NCBI RefSeq assembly: GCF_015350795.1 | Contig: NZ_JADKSH010000001.1 | Coordinates: forward strand, 558,461 to 622,460 | Direction: 5' to 3' | Length of the DNA stretch: 64,000 nucleotides | Source: Microbacterium sp. VKM Ac-2870 | GTDB lineage: Bacteria; Actinomycetota; Actinomycetes; Actinomycetales; Microbacteriaceae | Shown: piece after piece, positions 49,876 to 62,956 of the stretch | Layout: each line of letters opens with the position of its first letter | Numbering within the stretch: the first letter of the stretch is position 1 | Made by a program: the position numbers and the translations under genes | Notes under the pieces: model-generated | Seen by the model: only the letters and a program-made list of their open reading frames with translations | Databases searched by the model: none | Told to the model about the DNA's origin: nothing

Positions 49876-50934
49876 GTGGCACAGCTGCGAAGAGACCGCC
49901 GCGGTCGTCGCCCCGACGCCGGATGGCGTCGATGGTTCGTCGCGGCGCCCGCGATCGTCGGTGTCGCGCTCTGTGCCGCAGGCGCGCTGACGGGTGCGTC
50001 CGGATCGGAGCTCGAGCTGCCCGCCTATCTGTGTGTCATCGTCGGCGGATGGGCGCTCGCCTTCGCGGCGGTCAATGCCGTGGACGGTCTCGCCGACCCG
50101 GTCGCGTGGATCGTCCACAGCGTCCTGGCTCTCGCCGTCATCGCCCTGCTGAGCGGATTCCTGCCGGCGCTGGAGGCGCTGCGGACACTTCCCGACCCCT
50201 GGCGGCGCCCCCTCGGCTTCGCGCTACTTGCGGTGCCTCCGGCCGGCGGCTGGGTTCTTCTCACCCTGCTCGGGCGGGTGTCGACCCTCTTCGAACGCCG
50301 CGCCGCGCGGCGGGCAGCGGCGCTGCCACGACCCGCCTGGAGCGGGAGCGACAGCCGTCCCGAACTGACCATCACCGCGGCACGGTTCTCACCGCGCCGG
50401 CTGACGACCCTCGTCATCGCCGTCACGGTCGTCGGCGGCATCATCGCGGCGGCCATCGTCATCCTGACCGAGCGTTGGGTGACACGGCTCGGCCCGATGG
50501 CCCTGATCGTGCTCCTCGGCGTGTTCATCGGCCTTCCGCTCTACGGCATCGTCCGAACGATCGTGAATCGACGCCGCACCCGGATAACGCTGGCGTGGAC
50601 CACCGGAGGACTCGCCATGGAGAGCGGCAGCTCGTGGACGGTGCCGTTTCCCACCCTGACGCGGTTCGTCTGGCGCGAACGCGGCGACATGGCTCGTGTG
50701 GAGGTGCACACCGCGCAGCGCAGCGAGACGTTCCTGGTCGGAATGGTACGACAGAGCGGCGGAGCCGCCTCAGAGCTGCCGCCGCTGCAGCATCGGATGG
50801 TGCGTGCGCTGGAGCACGCCGGCTTCAGGCGCCGGGACCATCGCGGCGTTGTCCGCTTCGACCGCATCGCCGATCCGGACCGCACAGCGCCAGCGGTCAG
50901 CCTCGTCGACGCCGCGCAGCCAGATCGCGGTTGA
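49876..50934 (+). CDS. Multi-spanning membrane protein of unknown function
   Basis: A 352-residue protein with about seven hydrophobic stretches (near 20-40, 48-68, 76-97, 113-133, 172-195, 203-220) and a soluble C-terminal part with a beta-rich region (MESGSSWTVPFPTLTRFVW). The GTG at 49876 is a weak start without a ribosome site; translation may depend on the DUF3043 gene 16 bases upstream. Its last 38 bases run antisense to the 3' end of pyrD. I do not recognise the family. Confidence 0.7.
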   Translation: MAQLRRDRRGRRPDAGWRRWFVAAPAIVGVALCAAGALTGASGSELELPAYLCVIVGGWALAFAAVNAVDGLADPVAWIVHSVLALAVIALLSGFLPALEALRTLPDPWRRPLGFALLAVPPAGGWVLLTLLGRVSTLFERRAARRAAALPRPAWSGSDSRPELTITAARFSPRRLTTLVIAVTVVGGIIAAAIVILTERWVTRLGPMALIVLLGVFIGLPLYGIVRTIVNRRRTRITLAWTTGGLAMESGSSWTVPFPTLTRFVWRERGDMARVEVHTAQRSETFLVGMVRQSGGAASELPPLQHRMVRALEHAGFRRRDHRGVVRFDRIADPDRTAPAVSLVDAAQPDRG

Positions 50935-51931
50935 TCTGACGCGCCCACAGCGGGCCGCGATAGATGAAGCCCGTATACCCCTGAACCAGGTTCGCTCCGG
51001 CGTCGAGGCGCTCCTGAACGTCGTCCGCCGTCTCGACGCCACCTGCCGAAATGACGCAGAACTCTCGCGGCACGGCGCCGCGCACGATGCGCAGCACCTC
51101 CAGGGCTCGGGCACGCAGCGGGATGCCGGAAAGCCCGCCCGGCCCCATGGCTTCCACGGCGCGCGCGTCCGCCTGCAGGCCACGACGGGAGATGGTCGTG
51201 TTCGTGGCCACAAGACCGGCCAGGCCCAGATCGACGGCGAGACGTGCGACGCCCTCGATCTCCTCGTCGGCGAGGTCCGGCGCGATCTTGACGAGCAGCG
51301 GCGTCGTGCCGGCGGCATCCCGCACCGCCTCGAGCAGAGGGCGCAGCGTCTCGACGGCCTGCAGCCCGCGCAGCCCCGGGGTGTTCGGCGACGAGACATT
51401 CACGACGAGGTAGTCGGCGACCGGCGCCACCAGCTTCGTGCTCGTGACGTAGTCGGCCGTGGCGTGCTCGACGTCGACGATGCGGCTCTTGCCGATGTTT
51501 CCGCCGAGCACCGTGCGGCGGGGGCGACGGCGCGAACGGGCGAGTCGGGTGGCTGCTGCCGCGGCACCGGCGTTGTTGAACCCCATGCGATTGATCAGGG
51601 CGCGGTCGGAGACCAGTCGGTACAGTCGCGGCCGGGGGTTGCCGTCCTGCGCCACCGCCGTCACCGTGCCCACCTCGACGTGCCCGAACCCCAGCGCGTA
51701 GAGCCCCTCGCTCATGACCGCGTTCTTGTCGAATCCGGCTGCGACGCCGAAGGGCGAGTCGAAGACAAGTCCGAGCGCACGCGTGCGAAGGATCGGGTGA
51801 GGCGCGGTCAGCGCACGTACGATCGGCCGCAGCGGCCAGATCCCGAACGCCCGGATGACCGGGATCACGAGGTGATGAGCACGCTCGGGGTCCATGTGCG
51901 AGAACACGGTGCGGAAGATGAAGGGATACAT
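50897..51931 (-). CDS. pyrD: Dihydroorotate dehydrogenase (quinone), class 2
   Basis: A membrane-associated flavoprotein that oxidises dihydroorotate to orotate in pyrimidine synthesis, passing electrons to quinone. It has 344 residues. The N-terminal amphipathic helix (MYPFIFRTVFSHMDPERAH) marks class 2. FMN and substrate sites include AAGFDKNA, NRMGFNNAG and VVNVSSPNTPGL with the catalytic Ser; GGVETADDV and GYTGFIYRGP close the barrel. It follows nrdR by 52 bases and may share the hisD-nrdR transcript. Confidence 0.95.
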   Translation of the reverse strand: MYPFIFRTVFSHMDPERAHHLVIPVIRAFGIWPLRPIVRALTAPHPILRTRALGLVFDSPFGVAAGFDKNAVMSEGLYALGFGHVEVGTVTAVAQDGNPRPRLYRLVSDRALINRMGFNNAGAAAAATRLARSRRRPRRTVLGGNIGKSRIVDVEHATADYVTSTKLVAPVADYLVVNVSSPNTPGLRGLQAVETLRPLLEAVRDAAGTTPLLVKIAPDLADEEIEGVARLAVDLGLAGLVATNTTISRRGLQADARAVEAMGPGGLSGIPLRARALEVLRIVRGAVPREFCVISAGGVETADDVQERLDAGANLVQGYTGFIYRGPLWARQINRDLAARRRRG

Positions 51932-51983
51932 CGGCACCCAGCCTAGAGCGCTCGCGGCGGTGCTCCGCGCCGGTCGGCCGTGA

Positions 51984-52448
51984 CTACTCGGCGCTCTCCC
52001 GCGCGTGGTCCGCGCGCAGCTGCGCGATCGACGACTCGAAGTCATCGAGGGAGTCGAATGCCTGGTAGACGCTCGCGAAACGGAGATACGCAACCTCATC
52101 GAGATCGCGGAGCGGACTGAGAATGGTCAGCCCGATCTCGTTGGTGTCGATCTGCGACGCACCGGTCTGGCGTACGGCCTCCTCGACCGCCTGCGCGAGC
52201 ACGGCCAGGTCTGCCTCGGTGACCGGGCGTCCCTGGCACGCTTTGCGCACGCCCGACATCACCTTCTCGCGGCTGAAGGGCTCGATGACGCCCGACCGCT
52301 TGATCACGTTGAGGCTGGCCGTCTCCACGGTGGTGAATCGACCGCCGCACTGCGGGCACTGGCGACGCCGACGGATACTGAGCCCGTCGTCGCTCGTGCG
52401 CGAGTCGATGACCCGCGAATCGGCATGGCGGCAGAAAGGACAATGCAT
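51984..52448 (-). CDS. nrdR: Transcriptional repressor NrdR
   Basis: A zinc-ribbon/ATP-cone repressor of ribonucleotide reductase genes, with 154 residues. The zinc ribbon has CPFC (residues 3-6) and CPQC (32-35), the linker RRRRQ is typical, and the ATP cone spans about 49-139. The ATG lies three bases after the hisD stop with GGGGGAG overlapping it. No ribonucleotide reductase gene is near, so regulation acts in trans. Confidence 0.95.
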   Translation of the reverse strand: MHCPFCRHADSRVIDSRTSDDGLSIRRRRQCPQCGGRFTTVETASLNVIKRSGVIEPFSREKVMSGVRKACQGRPVTEADLAVLAQAVEEAVRQTGASQIDTNEIGLTILSPLRDLDEVAYLRFASVYQAFDSLDDFESSIAQLRADHARESAE

Positions 52449-52451
52449 GAG

Positions 52452-53768
52452 CTACTCCCCCGTGGGTTCGTCGGCGAACCGCGCCGACACCGCCTCGCCG
52501 TGAGCAGGAAGCTCCTCGGCCACCGACAACGCGACGATGTCGTCGTGCACCATGCGCAGCGCCTCGCGGTCGTAGGCGATCACCTGCTGCGGACGAAGGA
52601 AAGTGGATGCCGACAGCCCCGACGCGTACCGCGCCTGGCCCCCGGTGGGGAGCACGTGATTGCTGCCCGCGAGGTAGTCCCCCAGGCTCACCGGCGAGTT
52701 CTCCCCCACGAACACCGCGCCGGCGTTGACGAAGGTCTGCGCCCGCGGCTCGCCGAGATGAAGTTCGAGGTGCTCAGGGGCATAGGCGTTGCTGAACGCG
52801 GTCGCCACGTCCAGATCGTCGACGAGGACGATCGCGGACTGGGGACCTTCGAGTGCGTCGATCGCGCGGGCACGGTTGCGGGTGTGCGCGACCCGCTCGA
52901 GAACCTCGTCTTGTACACGTTCAGCGAGCTCCGGCGACCACGTCACCAGGATGGCGGAAGCCTGTTCATCGTGCTCGGCCTGGCTGATCAGGTCCGCCGC
53001 GATCAGGCCGGGGTGCGCAGCCTCGTCGGCGACGATGAGAATCTCGGTGGCACCGGCCTCCGAATCGGTTCCGACGACCCCGCCGACGGCCCGCTTCGCG
53101 GCGGCGACGAAGTTGTTGCCCGGCCCGGTCACGACGTCCACAGGATCCAGACCGATGCTCTCGACACCGTACGCGTAGGCGGCGATGGCCCCCGCGCCAC
53201 CCATCGCGTAGACCTCGGTGACGCCGAGCAGACGCGCGGCAGCGAGGATGTCGGGGTGGACGCGGCCGCCGAACTCCGATTGCGGCGGCGAGGTCAGTGC
53301 CACCTCGCCCACACCGGCGACCTGAGCCGGAACGACGTTCATGACGACGCTGGACGGGTAGACGGCCTTGCCGCCCGGCACGTAGACCCCGGCGCGTCGA
53401 ACGGGCACCCACCGCTGTTCGACGCGGGCGCCTGGTCCCAGATCGGTGACCACAGCTGGCGGCACCTGAGCCGCAGACGCGATCCGGACGCGGCGGATGG
53501 ACTCTTCGAGCGCTCGGCGCACCGCGGGATCGAGCTGTTCGAGCGCCTCGTCCAGGTGTGCCTCGGGGACGCGGATCGCGTGATCGGTGACCCGGTCGAA
53601 TCGGCTCGCCTGTTCTCGCAGTGCTGCTTCTCCGCGCCCCCGCACGTCCGCGACGATCTCGGAGGCGGCCTGCAGGGCTTCGGCGCGCGCAGCCTGGGCG
53701 CGTGGCACGGCGGAGAGCAGCTGCGCGGCGGTCAGCTCACGACCGCGCAGATCGATGGTGCGAAGCAT
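52452..53768 (-). CDS. hisD: Histidinol dehydrogenase
   Basis: Catalyses the last two oxidations in histidine synthesis with NAD and zinc. It has 438 residues. Visible segments are VYVPGGKAVYPSSVVMNVVPA, GVTEVYAMGGAGAIAAYAYG, VTGPGNNFVAAAKR and DLISQAEHDEQA with zinc-binding Gln/His; the C-terminal ANH/GSNHVLPTGG signature is present. The ATG is predicted leaderless (TAGCCT six bases before). The rest of the his operon is not in the window; hisD runs straight into nrdR. Confidence 0.96.
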   Translation of the reverse strand: MLRTIDLRGRELTAAQLLSAVPRAQAARAEALQAASEIVADVRGRGEAALREQASRFDRVTDHAIRVPEAHLDEALEQLDPAVRRALEESIRRVRIASAAQVPPAVVTDLGPGARVEQRWVPVRRAGVYVPGGKAVYPSSVVMNVVPAQVAGVGEVALTSPPQSEFGGRVHPDILAAARLLGVTEVYAMGGAGAIAAYAYGVESIGLDPVDVVTGPGNNFVAAAKRAVGGVVGTDSEAGATEILIVADEAAHPGLIAADLISQAEHDEQASAILVTWSPELAERVQDEVLERVAHTRNRARAIDALEGPQSAIVLVDDLDVATAFSNAYAPEHLELHLGEPRAQTFVNAGAVFVGENSPVSLGDYLAGSNHVLPTGGQARYASGLSASTFLRPQQVIAYDREALRMVHDDIVALSVAEELPAHGEAVSARFADEPTGE

Positions 53769-53774
53769 CCGTCC

Positions 53775-53780
53775 AGGCTA
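53775..53780 (-). promoter_or_regulatory. -10 box, leaderless hisD
   Basis: TAGCCT on the minus strand ends six bases before the ATG at 53768; the box lies beside the stop of the upstream membrane protein gene. Confidence 0.55.
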
Positions 53781-54848
53781 CCCGCGCGTGACGCCCGAGA
53801 CGTCGCGGAGGTACCCGATGCGACCGTCCTCGTGACGCAGGACAAAGCTATCTCCACGGTCTTCGATGACGAGAGCCCACGCCGTCGGGCCGATGCGGAA
53901 CAGCGGAGCTCCGCTCTCATCGACCACGTCGCGTTCGACCGGCACGAGCGCCCAGAACGCCTGCGAGGCCGCCGGCGCCGTCGTCTGCTGCCCGAGCACG
54001 GTCGTCTCCGCCGCCGGCTTCTCCCCCGCGGCCGGCGCGGTCTGCGGCGACTGCGGTGCGAAGGGGTTCGCTTCCGTGGCAATCGGGACCGGCGAGGGTA
54101 CGGTGTGCGCGGTGGGACGGGCGACGACCGGACGGGCGACCACGGGACGGGCGGGTCGGGCGTAGCGGTGGGCGGGCACCTCGGTGCGGTAGCGGAAATC
54201 GTCGCCGATCGTCGGCAGCAGCGGCGCGAACACGGTCAGGACGACGCCCGCGAGCATGAGGATGAGCTCCACCCACACCACCCACGTGGCGAGAAAGACA
54301 CCGGCAGCCGATGCCGATACGAAGGAGCTCCAGAGGATACCGAGCCAGATGATCGCCGACACGCTGAAGGCGACCGACGCGAACTGGTCGATGCCGAGCG
54401 AGCCGACGCGCCGGATTCCCTGCGGTGAGAGGCGGCGCAGGCCCAGCAGGAACACAGCCACCGTGGGCACGCCGATGGTCAGCAGCCAATCGATCCCGGT
54501 CCATACGGAGGTGCCCCAGCTGCTGCTGCCGTAGCTGTAGATCGGGAAGAACGACACGACGAAGGCGACGAGCCAGATACCGGCCAGCGCCATCTCGCGG
54601 ACCGAGAAGGGACCGACCCCGTACTGCGGCGGCGCAGACTCGTCGATGCCGTCGGGCCCGTCGGTCATCGCGTCGCACGCCTCAGAGAAGCTGCCGTACG
54701 CCACGTTCGCATCGCCGTCTGCCGTCGTGTCGGAGCTCGAGTGCTCCGCGGCATCCGCAGCGGTCGTCGGTTCGGCAGACAACCCCGCAGAGGGCTCATC
54801 GGTGGCGTCGAACGCCGGGGCGTCGGGGGTGGGCTTCTCGTCGGTCAC
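53778..54848 (-). CDS. Four-helix membrane protein of unknown function
   Basis: A 356-residue protein: an acidic disordered N-terminus (about 1-70), four membrane helices (near 85-100, 115-135, 148-170, 178-205), a Pro/Ala/Val linker, and a C-terminal domain of about 70 residues (FWALVPVERDVVDE to the end). I chose GTG 54848 because GGAAGG lies eight bases before it; the in-frame ATG 54857 touches that site directly. It sits between dnaE and hisD. The family is unknown to me. Confidence 0.78.
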   Translation of the reverse strand: MTDEKPTPDAPAFDATDEPSAGLSAEPTTAADAAEHSSSDTTADGDANVAYGSFSEACDAMTDGPDGIDESAPPQYGVGPFSVREMALAGIWLVAFVVSFFPIYSYGSSSWGTSVWTGIDWLLTIGVPTVAVFLLGLRRLSPQGIRRVGSLGIDQFASVAFSVSAIIWLGILWSSFVSASAAGVFLATWVVWVELILMLAGVVLTVFAPLLPTIGDDFRYRTEVPAHRYARPARPVVARPVVARPTAHTVPSPVPIATEANPFAPQSPQTAPAAGEKPAAETTVLGQQTTAPAASQAFWALVPVERDVVDESGAPLFRIGPTAWALVIEDRGDSFVLRHEDGRIGYLRDVSGVTRG

Positions 54849-54905
54849 GTGTCGCATCCTTCCGGAACAGAACTCGACAGCGATCCTAGTCGGACCGCTT
54901 TCGGG

Positions 54906-58424
<3,519 letters not shown>

Positions 58425-58430
58425 CCATCG

Positions 58431-58436
58431 AGTCTA
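58431..58436 (-). promoter_or_regulatory. -10 box, leaderless dnaE
   Basis: TAGACT on the minus strand ends six bases before the GTG at 58424; same hexamer as at uvrA, ctaB and ctaC. Confidence 0.6.
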
Positions 58437-58516
58437 CGAAGCCCGCCGACATCCTCGGGCAGACGCCCTGGATGCCGTCCGAGGTCGCCTCACCTTCGAG
58501 TTGAGGGTGAGACACC

Positions 58517-58522
58517 TAGTGT
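58517..58522 (+). promoter_or_regulatory. -10 box, leaderless Nudix gene
   Basis: TAGTGT on the plus strand, then GGAGGC and the ATG at 58529. The GGAGG is too close to act as a ribosome site. Confidence 0.55.
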
Positions 58523-58528
58523 GGAGGC

Positions 58529-59002
58529 ATGGCCACTCCGGAGTTCGTCCTGTCGCTGCGCGAGAAGATCGGCGGCGCGCCACTGCCTCTGGTCGGAGTG
58601 ACGGCGGTCGTCTTCAAGGACGAGAAGGTGCTGCTCGGCAAACGCGCCGACAACGGCGCCTGGCAGTGCGTGTCGGGCATCGTCGACCCGGGCGAGGAAC
58701 CGGCGGATGCCGCGGTGCGCGAGTGTCATGAGGAAGCAGGCATCGTCGTGCGGGCGACCCGTCTCGCCGTCGTCCAGCAGTTGCCGCGGATCACGTACGA
58801 CAACGGCGACCAGGTCGACTACCTCGACCTCGTGTTCCGCTGCGACTGGGTGTCTGGAGAACCGCACCCGGCCGACGGCGAACTGACCGAGGTCGGCTGG
58901 TACGGCCTCGGCGAACTCATCGACGTGGAGCAGTTCCACGTGCGCAAGATCGCGCTCGCGATCGCCGAAGACGACCCGGCATCCTTCGCCGGCGGACGCT
59001 GA
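58529..59002 (+). CDS. Nudix hydrolase
   Basis: A 157-residue hydrolase of a nucleoside diphosphate linked to another group. The complete Nudix box runs from GIVDPGEEPADAAV to RECHEEAGIVV (about residues 50-74) with the Glu residues that bind metal. An NTF-like N-terminal helix precedes it. Substrate unknown; small single-domain members often cleanse oxidised or dipped nucleotides. It is divergent from dnaE and converges on the acyl-CoA ligase gene with a three-base gap. Confidence 0.93.
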   Translation: MATPEFVLSLREKIGGAPLPLVGVTAVVFKDEKVLLGKRADNGAWQCVSGIVDPGEEPADAAVRECHEEAGIVVRATRLAVVQQLPRITYDNGDQVDYLDLVFRCDWVSGEPHPADGELTEVGWYGLGELIDVEQFHVRKIALAIAEDDPASFAGGR

Positions 59003-59005
59003 GGT

Positions 59006-60703
59006 TCAGCGCCGGCGGCGACCGAGGATCTCCTCGCGCACCTGGCGGCGGAGGACCTTGCCGACGAGCGAGCGCGGCAGCGTGTCGAGCTCGACGACCG
59101 AGCGCGGCACCTTGTAGGCGGCGAGGTGCGTTCGGGTGAACGCGCGAATCTCATCGGCGTCGAAGACCGTGCGTTCGCGCATGACGACCGCGGCGGTGAC
59201 CGTCTCGCTGCCATCCGACCGCGGGATGCCGACGACAGCAGCATCGGCGACATCGGGATGCAGCAGCAGCGCACCCTCGACCTCGCTGGGACTGACGTTG
59301 AAGCCGCCGCTGATGATCAACTCCTTGAGGCGGTCGACGACGGTCACGAATCCGTCGGCATCCACCGTCACGATGTCGCCGGTGCGCAGCCATCCCCCCT
59401 CGAGGAGGGTGGACGCCGTTTCGCTCGGCTGCTGCCAATAGCCCTGGAAGACCTGCGGGCCGCGCACCAGCAACTCGCCTTCTTCTCCCAGCTCGAGATC
59501 ACGCGTCGGATCCGCCGGATCGACGACGCGGATCTCGGTGCTGGGAAACGGGACCCCGACCGTACCCGGACGCCGCAGCGGCCCCATCGGGTTGCCGACG
59601 CTGATCGGAGAGGACTCGGTCATCCCGTAGCCTTCGACGATGATTCCGCCGGTTGCTTCCTCCCACCGCAGCACCGTCGACGGGGGCAGGCTCATCGCGC
59701 CGGAGATGGCGTTTCGAAGGCTCGAGACGTCCACGCCCGCACGTGCCGTCGCCCGCGCCAGCGCATCGTAGATCGGCGGCACCGCGGCGAGGAAAGTCGG
59801 CGGCGTGCGGCGGATCGCGTCGAGCGTGAGCCCCACGTCGAATGTGGGGAAGAGCACGATTCGTGCCCCCACCGACAGCGCCGTTGTGATGCAGAGGGTG
59901 AGTCCATACGCGTGGAAGAGCGGAAGGACCGCGTAGAAGACCTCGCGTCCGGCGACGAGATCCGGTACCCAGGCGGCGGACTGCGCCCCGTTGGAGCGAA
60001 GGTTGCGGTGAGTGAGGATCGCGGCCTTCGGCGCACCGGTCGTGCCGCTCGTGAACTGCAGCACCGCGATGTCGTCGAGACTCGGCCGGGCAACGCGGCG
60101 ACCGACGGGTCGCGCGTCGGCGATCGTGCTCCACGACAGGATCCCCTTCGCCCGCGGCCGCGTGGTGAGCGCGGCCCGCGCGTCGCGGGCCTTCTTCAGC
60201 GGCAGGCGCAACGCGACCCGAGTGCGGCGCGGCATCGCGTCCGTCATCCGCACCGCGACGATATGGTCGGGACGGATGTCGGAGGGAAACTCGGCGATCG
60301 TGTCGGCGACGGCATCCCAGACGATCGCGACGGTGGCATGGTGCACCTCGAAGAGGTGCCGCAACTCGGGTGCCGTGTAGCGAGGGTTGTGTTCGACGAC
60401 GATCGCCCCGAGGCGCTGCACGGCGTAGAAGGCGACGATGTGCTGCGGACAGTTGGGCATGATCAGCGCGACGCGATCGCCGGCACGGACGCCCAGCCGA
60501 CGAAGCCCCTCGGCCGCCCGTGCGACCTCGTCACCGAGTTCGCGATACGTCGTCACTGCGCCGAAGAACTCCAGTGCCGGCCGCCGCGGAAACGCGTGCA
60601 CGACGTCGTCGAGCATGTCGGAGAGAGTCTGCGTGACCGGATCGATGTCGGCGGGCACACCCGGTGCGTAGGAAGACAGCCAGGGACGCTCGGAAAGACT
60701 CAC
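59006..60703 (-). CDS. Long-chain fatty acid-CoA ligase (AMP-binding family)
   Basis: A 565-residue acyl-activating enzyme. The AMP-binding motif is FTSGTTGAPKAAILTHRNL (about residue 209), with YGMTESSP (about 360), GWLRTGDI (about 440), and the catalytic Lys near the C-terminus in RSLVGKVLRRQV. No carrier-protein domain is attached. Substrate range (long-chain fatty acids) is inferred from family resemblance. The start is GTG 60703 (VSLSERPWLSSYAPG), leaderless by TACGCT six bases before; an upstream ATG frame is not credible. Confidence 0.9.
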   Translation of the reverse strand: MSLSERPWLSSYAPGVPADIDPVTQTLSDMLDDVVHAFPRRPALEFFGAVTTYRELGDEVARAAEGLRRLGVRAGDRVALIMPNCPQHIVAFYAVQRLGAIVVEHNPRYTAPELRHLFEVHHATVAIVWDAVADTIAEFPSDIRPDHIVAVRMTDAMPRRTRVALRLPLKKARDARAALTTRPRAKGILSWSTIADARPVGRRVARPSLDDIAVLQFTSGTTGAPKAAILTHRNLRSNGAQSAAWVPDLVAGREVFYAVLPLFHAYGLTLCITTALSVGARIVLFPTFDVGLTLDAIRRTPPTFLAAVPPIYDALARATARAGVDVSSLRNAISGAMSLPPSTVLRWEEATGGIIVEGYGMTESSPISVGNPMGPLRRPGTVGVPFPSTEIRVVDPADPTRDLELGEEGELLVRGPQVFQGYWQQPSETASTLLEGGWLRTGDIVTVDADGFVTVVDRLKELIISGGFNVSPSEVEGALLLHPDVADAAVVGIPRSDGSETVTAAVVMRERTVFDADEIRAFTRTHLAAYKVPRSVVELDTLPRSLVGKVLRRQVREEILGRRRR

Positions 60704-60709
60704 CCGTCC

Positions 60710-60715
60710 AGCGTA
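60710..60715 (-). promoter_or_regulatory. -10 box, leaderless acyl-CoA ligase gene
   Basis: TACGCT on the minus strand ends six bases before the GTG at 60703. The gap to the rluA-type gene also holds a pair of TGCACCGGCAT direct repeats (60718 and 60732 regions). Confidence 0.5.
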
Positions 60716-60758
60716 TGCACCGGCATGTACGTGCACCGGCATAGGTCCTCTGTGAGCC

Positions 60759-61676
60759 TCAGCCCCGCAGCACCTCGAGGGCGTGCGCCAAGTCGGCCGG
60801 ATAGGCGCTCGAGAAGGTGACCCAATCAGTGGTTACGGGGTGGGAGAACGAGAGTTCGTGGGCGTGGAGCCACTGGCGGGTCAGCCCCAGGCGTGCGGAG
60901 AGCGTGGGGTCGGCGCCGTACAGGGGGTCTCCCACGCACGGATGCCGGTGCGCCGCCATGTGCACGCGGATCTGGTGAGTGCGACCCGTCTCGAGGTGGA
61001 TCTCCAGAAGGGACGCCGAAGGGAACGCCTCGAGCGTCTCGTAGTGTGTGACCGAGTCCTTGCCGTCCGGAGTGACCGCGAACTTCCAAGAGTTGGAACG
61101 GTGTCGACCGATCGGAGCGTCGATCGTTCCCGCGAGCGGGTCGGGGTGGCCCTGCACGACGGCGTGGTAGATCTTCTCGACCTCGCGCTCTTTGAACGCG
61201 CGCTTGAGCGCGGTGTATGCGCGCTCGGACTTGGCGACGACCATGAGCCCGCTGGTGCCGACGTCGAGGCGGTGAACGACCCCCTGCCGCTCCGCCGCAC
61301 CGGTCGTCGCGATACGGAAACCGGCCGCGGCCAACGCCCCCAGCACCGTCGGACCTTCCCAGCCGATAGAAGGATGCGCCGCGACGCCGGACGGTTTGTC
61401 GACGACAACGATGTCATCGTCGTCGTACACGATGCCGAGGTCCGGCACCGCCAGCGCAACGACTTCGGGACCGCGGCGTTCTTCCCACTCCACATCGAGC
61501 CAGCCGCCGGCGCGCAGGCGGTCGGACTTGGCCAGCGGGCGCCCGTCCAACCGCACACCGCCGGCGTCGGCGACATCCGCTGCGAAGGTGCGCGAAAAGC
61601 CGAGCATCTTGGCCAATGCCGCATCGACGCGAACGCCGTCCAAACCGTCGGGGACGGGCAGGGTACGCGACTCCAT
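60759..61676 (-). CDS. RluA family pseudouridine synthase
   Basis: Isomerises uridine to pseudouridine in RNA, most likely 23S rRNA (RluD type). It has 305 residues: an N-terminal S4 RNA-binding domain (about 12-70) and the catalytic domain with [14 protein letters not shown] holding the catalytic Asp, and the [10 protein letters not shown] motif. The ATG overlaps the lspA stop (TGATG). The exact target base is not readable from the sequence. Confidence 0.93.
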   Translation of the reverse strand: MESRTLPVPDGLDGVRVDAALAKMLGFSRTFAADVADAGGVRLDGRPLAKSDRLRAGGWLDVEWEERRGPEVVALAVPDLGIVYDDDDIVVVDKPSGVAAHPSIGWEGPTVLGALAAAGFRIATTGAAERQGVVHRLDVGTSGLMVVAKSERAYTALKRAFKEREVEKIYHAVVQGHPDPLAGTIDAPIGRHRSNSWKFAVTPDGKDSVTHYETLEAFPSASLLEIHLETGRTHQIRVHMAAHRHPCVGDPLYGADPTLSARLGLTRQWLHAHELSFSHPVTTDWVTFSSAYPADLAHALEVLRG

Positions 61677-62299
61677 CAGTGTTCGGGTTCGCTGGTCGCC
61701 GGCGCAATCGCCGCGTCAGTGTCGGCCTCAGCCCGCCGCACGGACGCGCCGCGTTCGCGCGTGCCGTCCAGGCGGCGCCCGATGAGAACCAAGAGCGCGA
61801 CGCCGATCATCATCGTGACGATGAACATGTCGGCGACGTTGTAGATCGCGGGGTTCATCCCCGGCCACATCCACGGCGTGTTGATGAAATCGACGACCTG
61901 ACCGACGAAGAAACCCGGCTCCCGCAGCACACGGTCGGCGAGGTTACCCAGGATGCCGCCGAGCAGCAGTCCCAAGACGATCGCCCAGACGCGGGACCGC
62001 ACACGGGTGACCGTCAGAAACACGATAACGAGAGCAGCGATGCTCATGACCACCGTGAAGATCCAGGTCTGCCCTTCGAGAAGGGAGAAGGCGGCGCCCG
62101 GATTGCGCGTCAGATAGAACTGCAGCGCATCTCCCCATACCGCGACGGGCTGCTGGTAGGGCAGGTTGGTGAGCGCAAGATGTTTGGTGAACTGGTCGGC
62201 GGCCAGCACCACCGCAGCGAGGATCGCGACGATGGCACCGGCCGCCGCCCTGTTCAGGGCCTTGTGCAGAGTGCTGCTCTGGGGAGTCTGCTCCGTCAC
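61676..62299 (-). CDS. lspA: Lipoprotein signal peptidase II
   Basis: A membrane aspartyl protease that removes signal peptides from prolipoproteins, for example CtaC and the lipoprotein at 33.3 kb. It has 207 residues with four membrane helices. The catalytic Asp pair lies in [10 protein letters not shown] and YNVADMFI, and the [11 protein letters not shown] segment is conserved. A charged C-terminal tail of about 35 residues extends beyond the core. The start is GTG 62299, five bases after the divIVA stop. Confidence 0.95.
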   Translation of the reverse strand: MTEQTPQSSTLHKALNRAAAGAIVAILAAVVLAADQFTKHLALTNLPYQQPVAVWGDALQFYLTRNPGAAFSLLEGQTWIFTVVMSIAALVIVFLTVTRVRSRVWAIVLGLLLGGILGNLADRVLREPGFFVGQVVDFINTPWMWPGMNPAIYNVADMFIVTMMIGVALLVLIGRRLDGTRERGASVRRAEADTDAAIAPATSEPEH

Positions 62300-62304
62300 C
62301 GGGC

Positions 62305-62907
62305 TCAGGAAGCCGAGACGGGCGATGCACCCGAGGTGGCGCCGGCGACGTCGAGGTCGCGCAGCTTGTCCTCGATGAATCCACGCAGCTGCGAGCGGTA
62401 GTCACGCTCGAACTGACGCAGTTCGCTGATGCGGCTCTCGAGGACGGCGCGCTCGCTCTCGAGGCGGGCCATCTCGTCGCGGCCCTTGGCTTCGGCTTCG
62501 GCGAGAATGGTCGCGGCCTTGGCCTGTGCTTCGGAGACGAGCTTGTCGCGCTGAGCCTGACCCTCGGCGACGTGCTCGTCATGAAGACGCTGGGCCAGCT
62601 CGATGATGCCGGCCGAAGCCGCCACACCACCGGCGGCCGGAGCCTCGACCGCCGGAGCCGGCGCGGGCACGGATTGGACGGCGGCGGGCTCTTCGACGAC
62701 CGCGGCCTCGACGACCTCAGCGGGCGCGGCATCACCGGACTCGTACGCCGCGAGCTTGGCCTTCAGCTCCTCGTTCTCGGCGATGGTCTTACGCCACTCG
62801 ACGACAATCTCGTCGAGGAAGTCGTCGACCTCATCGGGGTCGAACCCTTCCTTGAACCGCACGTGCTGGAACTGCTTGGTGACGACGTCTTCCGGGGTCA
62901 AAGCCAT
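62305..62907 (-). CDS. divIVA: DivIVA/Wag31 polar growth protein
   Basis: A coiled-coil scaffold that marks cell poles and directs wall synthesis. It has 200 residues. The conserved N-terminus (LTPEDVVTKQFQHVRFKEG) is the membrane-binding module, then a first coil (about 30-65), an Ala/Pro/Val linker (about 68-105) and a long second coil (about 108-190). I chose ATG 62907 with AGAGGAAA before it. It is followed closely by lspA. Confidence 0.95.
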   Translation of the reverse strand: MALTPEDVVTKQFQHVRFKEGFDPDEVDDFLDEIVVEWRKTIAENEELKAKLAAYESGDAAPAEVVEAAVVEEPAAVQSVPAPAPAVEAPAAGGVAASAGIIELAQRLHDEHVAEGQAQRDKLVSEAQAKAATILAEAEAKGRDEMARLESERAVLESRISELRQFERDYRSQLRGFIEDKLRDLDVAGATSGASPVSAS

Positions 62908-62935
62908 GGTGTTTCCTCTTTCGGGGCTCACGACG

Positions 62936-62956
62936 CGGGCCGATTCGGTCGGCCCG
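62936..62956 (-). terminator. Hairpin between yggT and divIVA
   Basis: A perfect 8-bp stem (CGGGCCGA and TCGGCCCG, five-base loop) lies 58 bases after the yggT stop, without a T-tract. A TATGCT hexamer at 62980-62985 (minus) upstream of it could be the divIVA -10, which would put the hairpin in the divIVA leader. Confidence 0.4.

Noticed and set aside
52005-54428. 807-codon plus-strand open frame over nrdR and hisD
   Set aside because: It is a shadow of nrdR, hisD and the next membrane protein gene, without motifs or a ribosome site.
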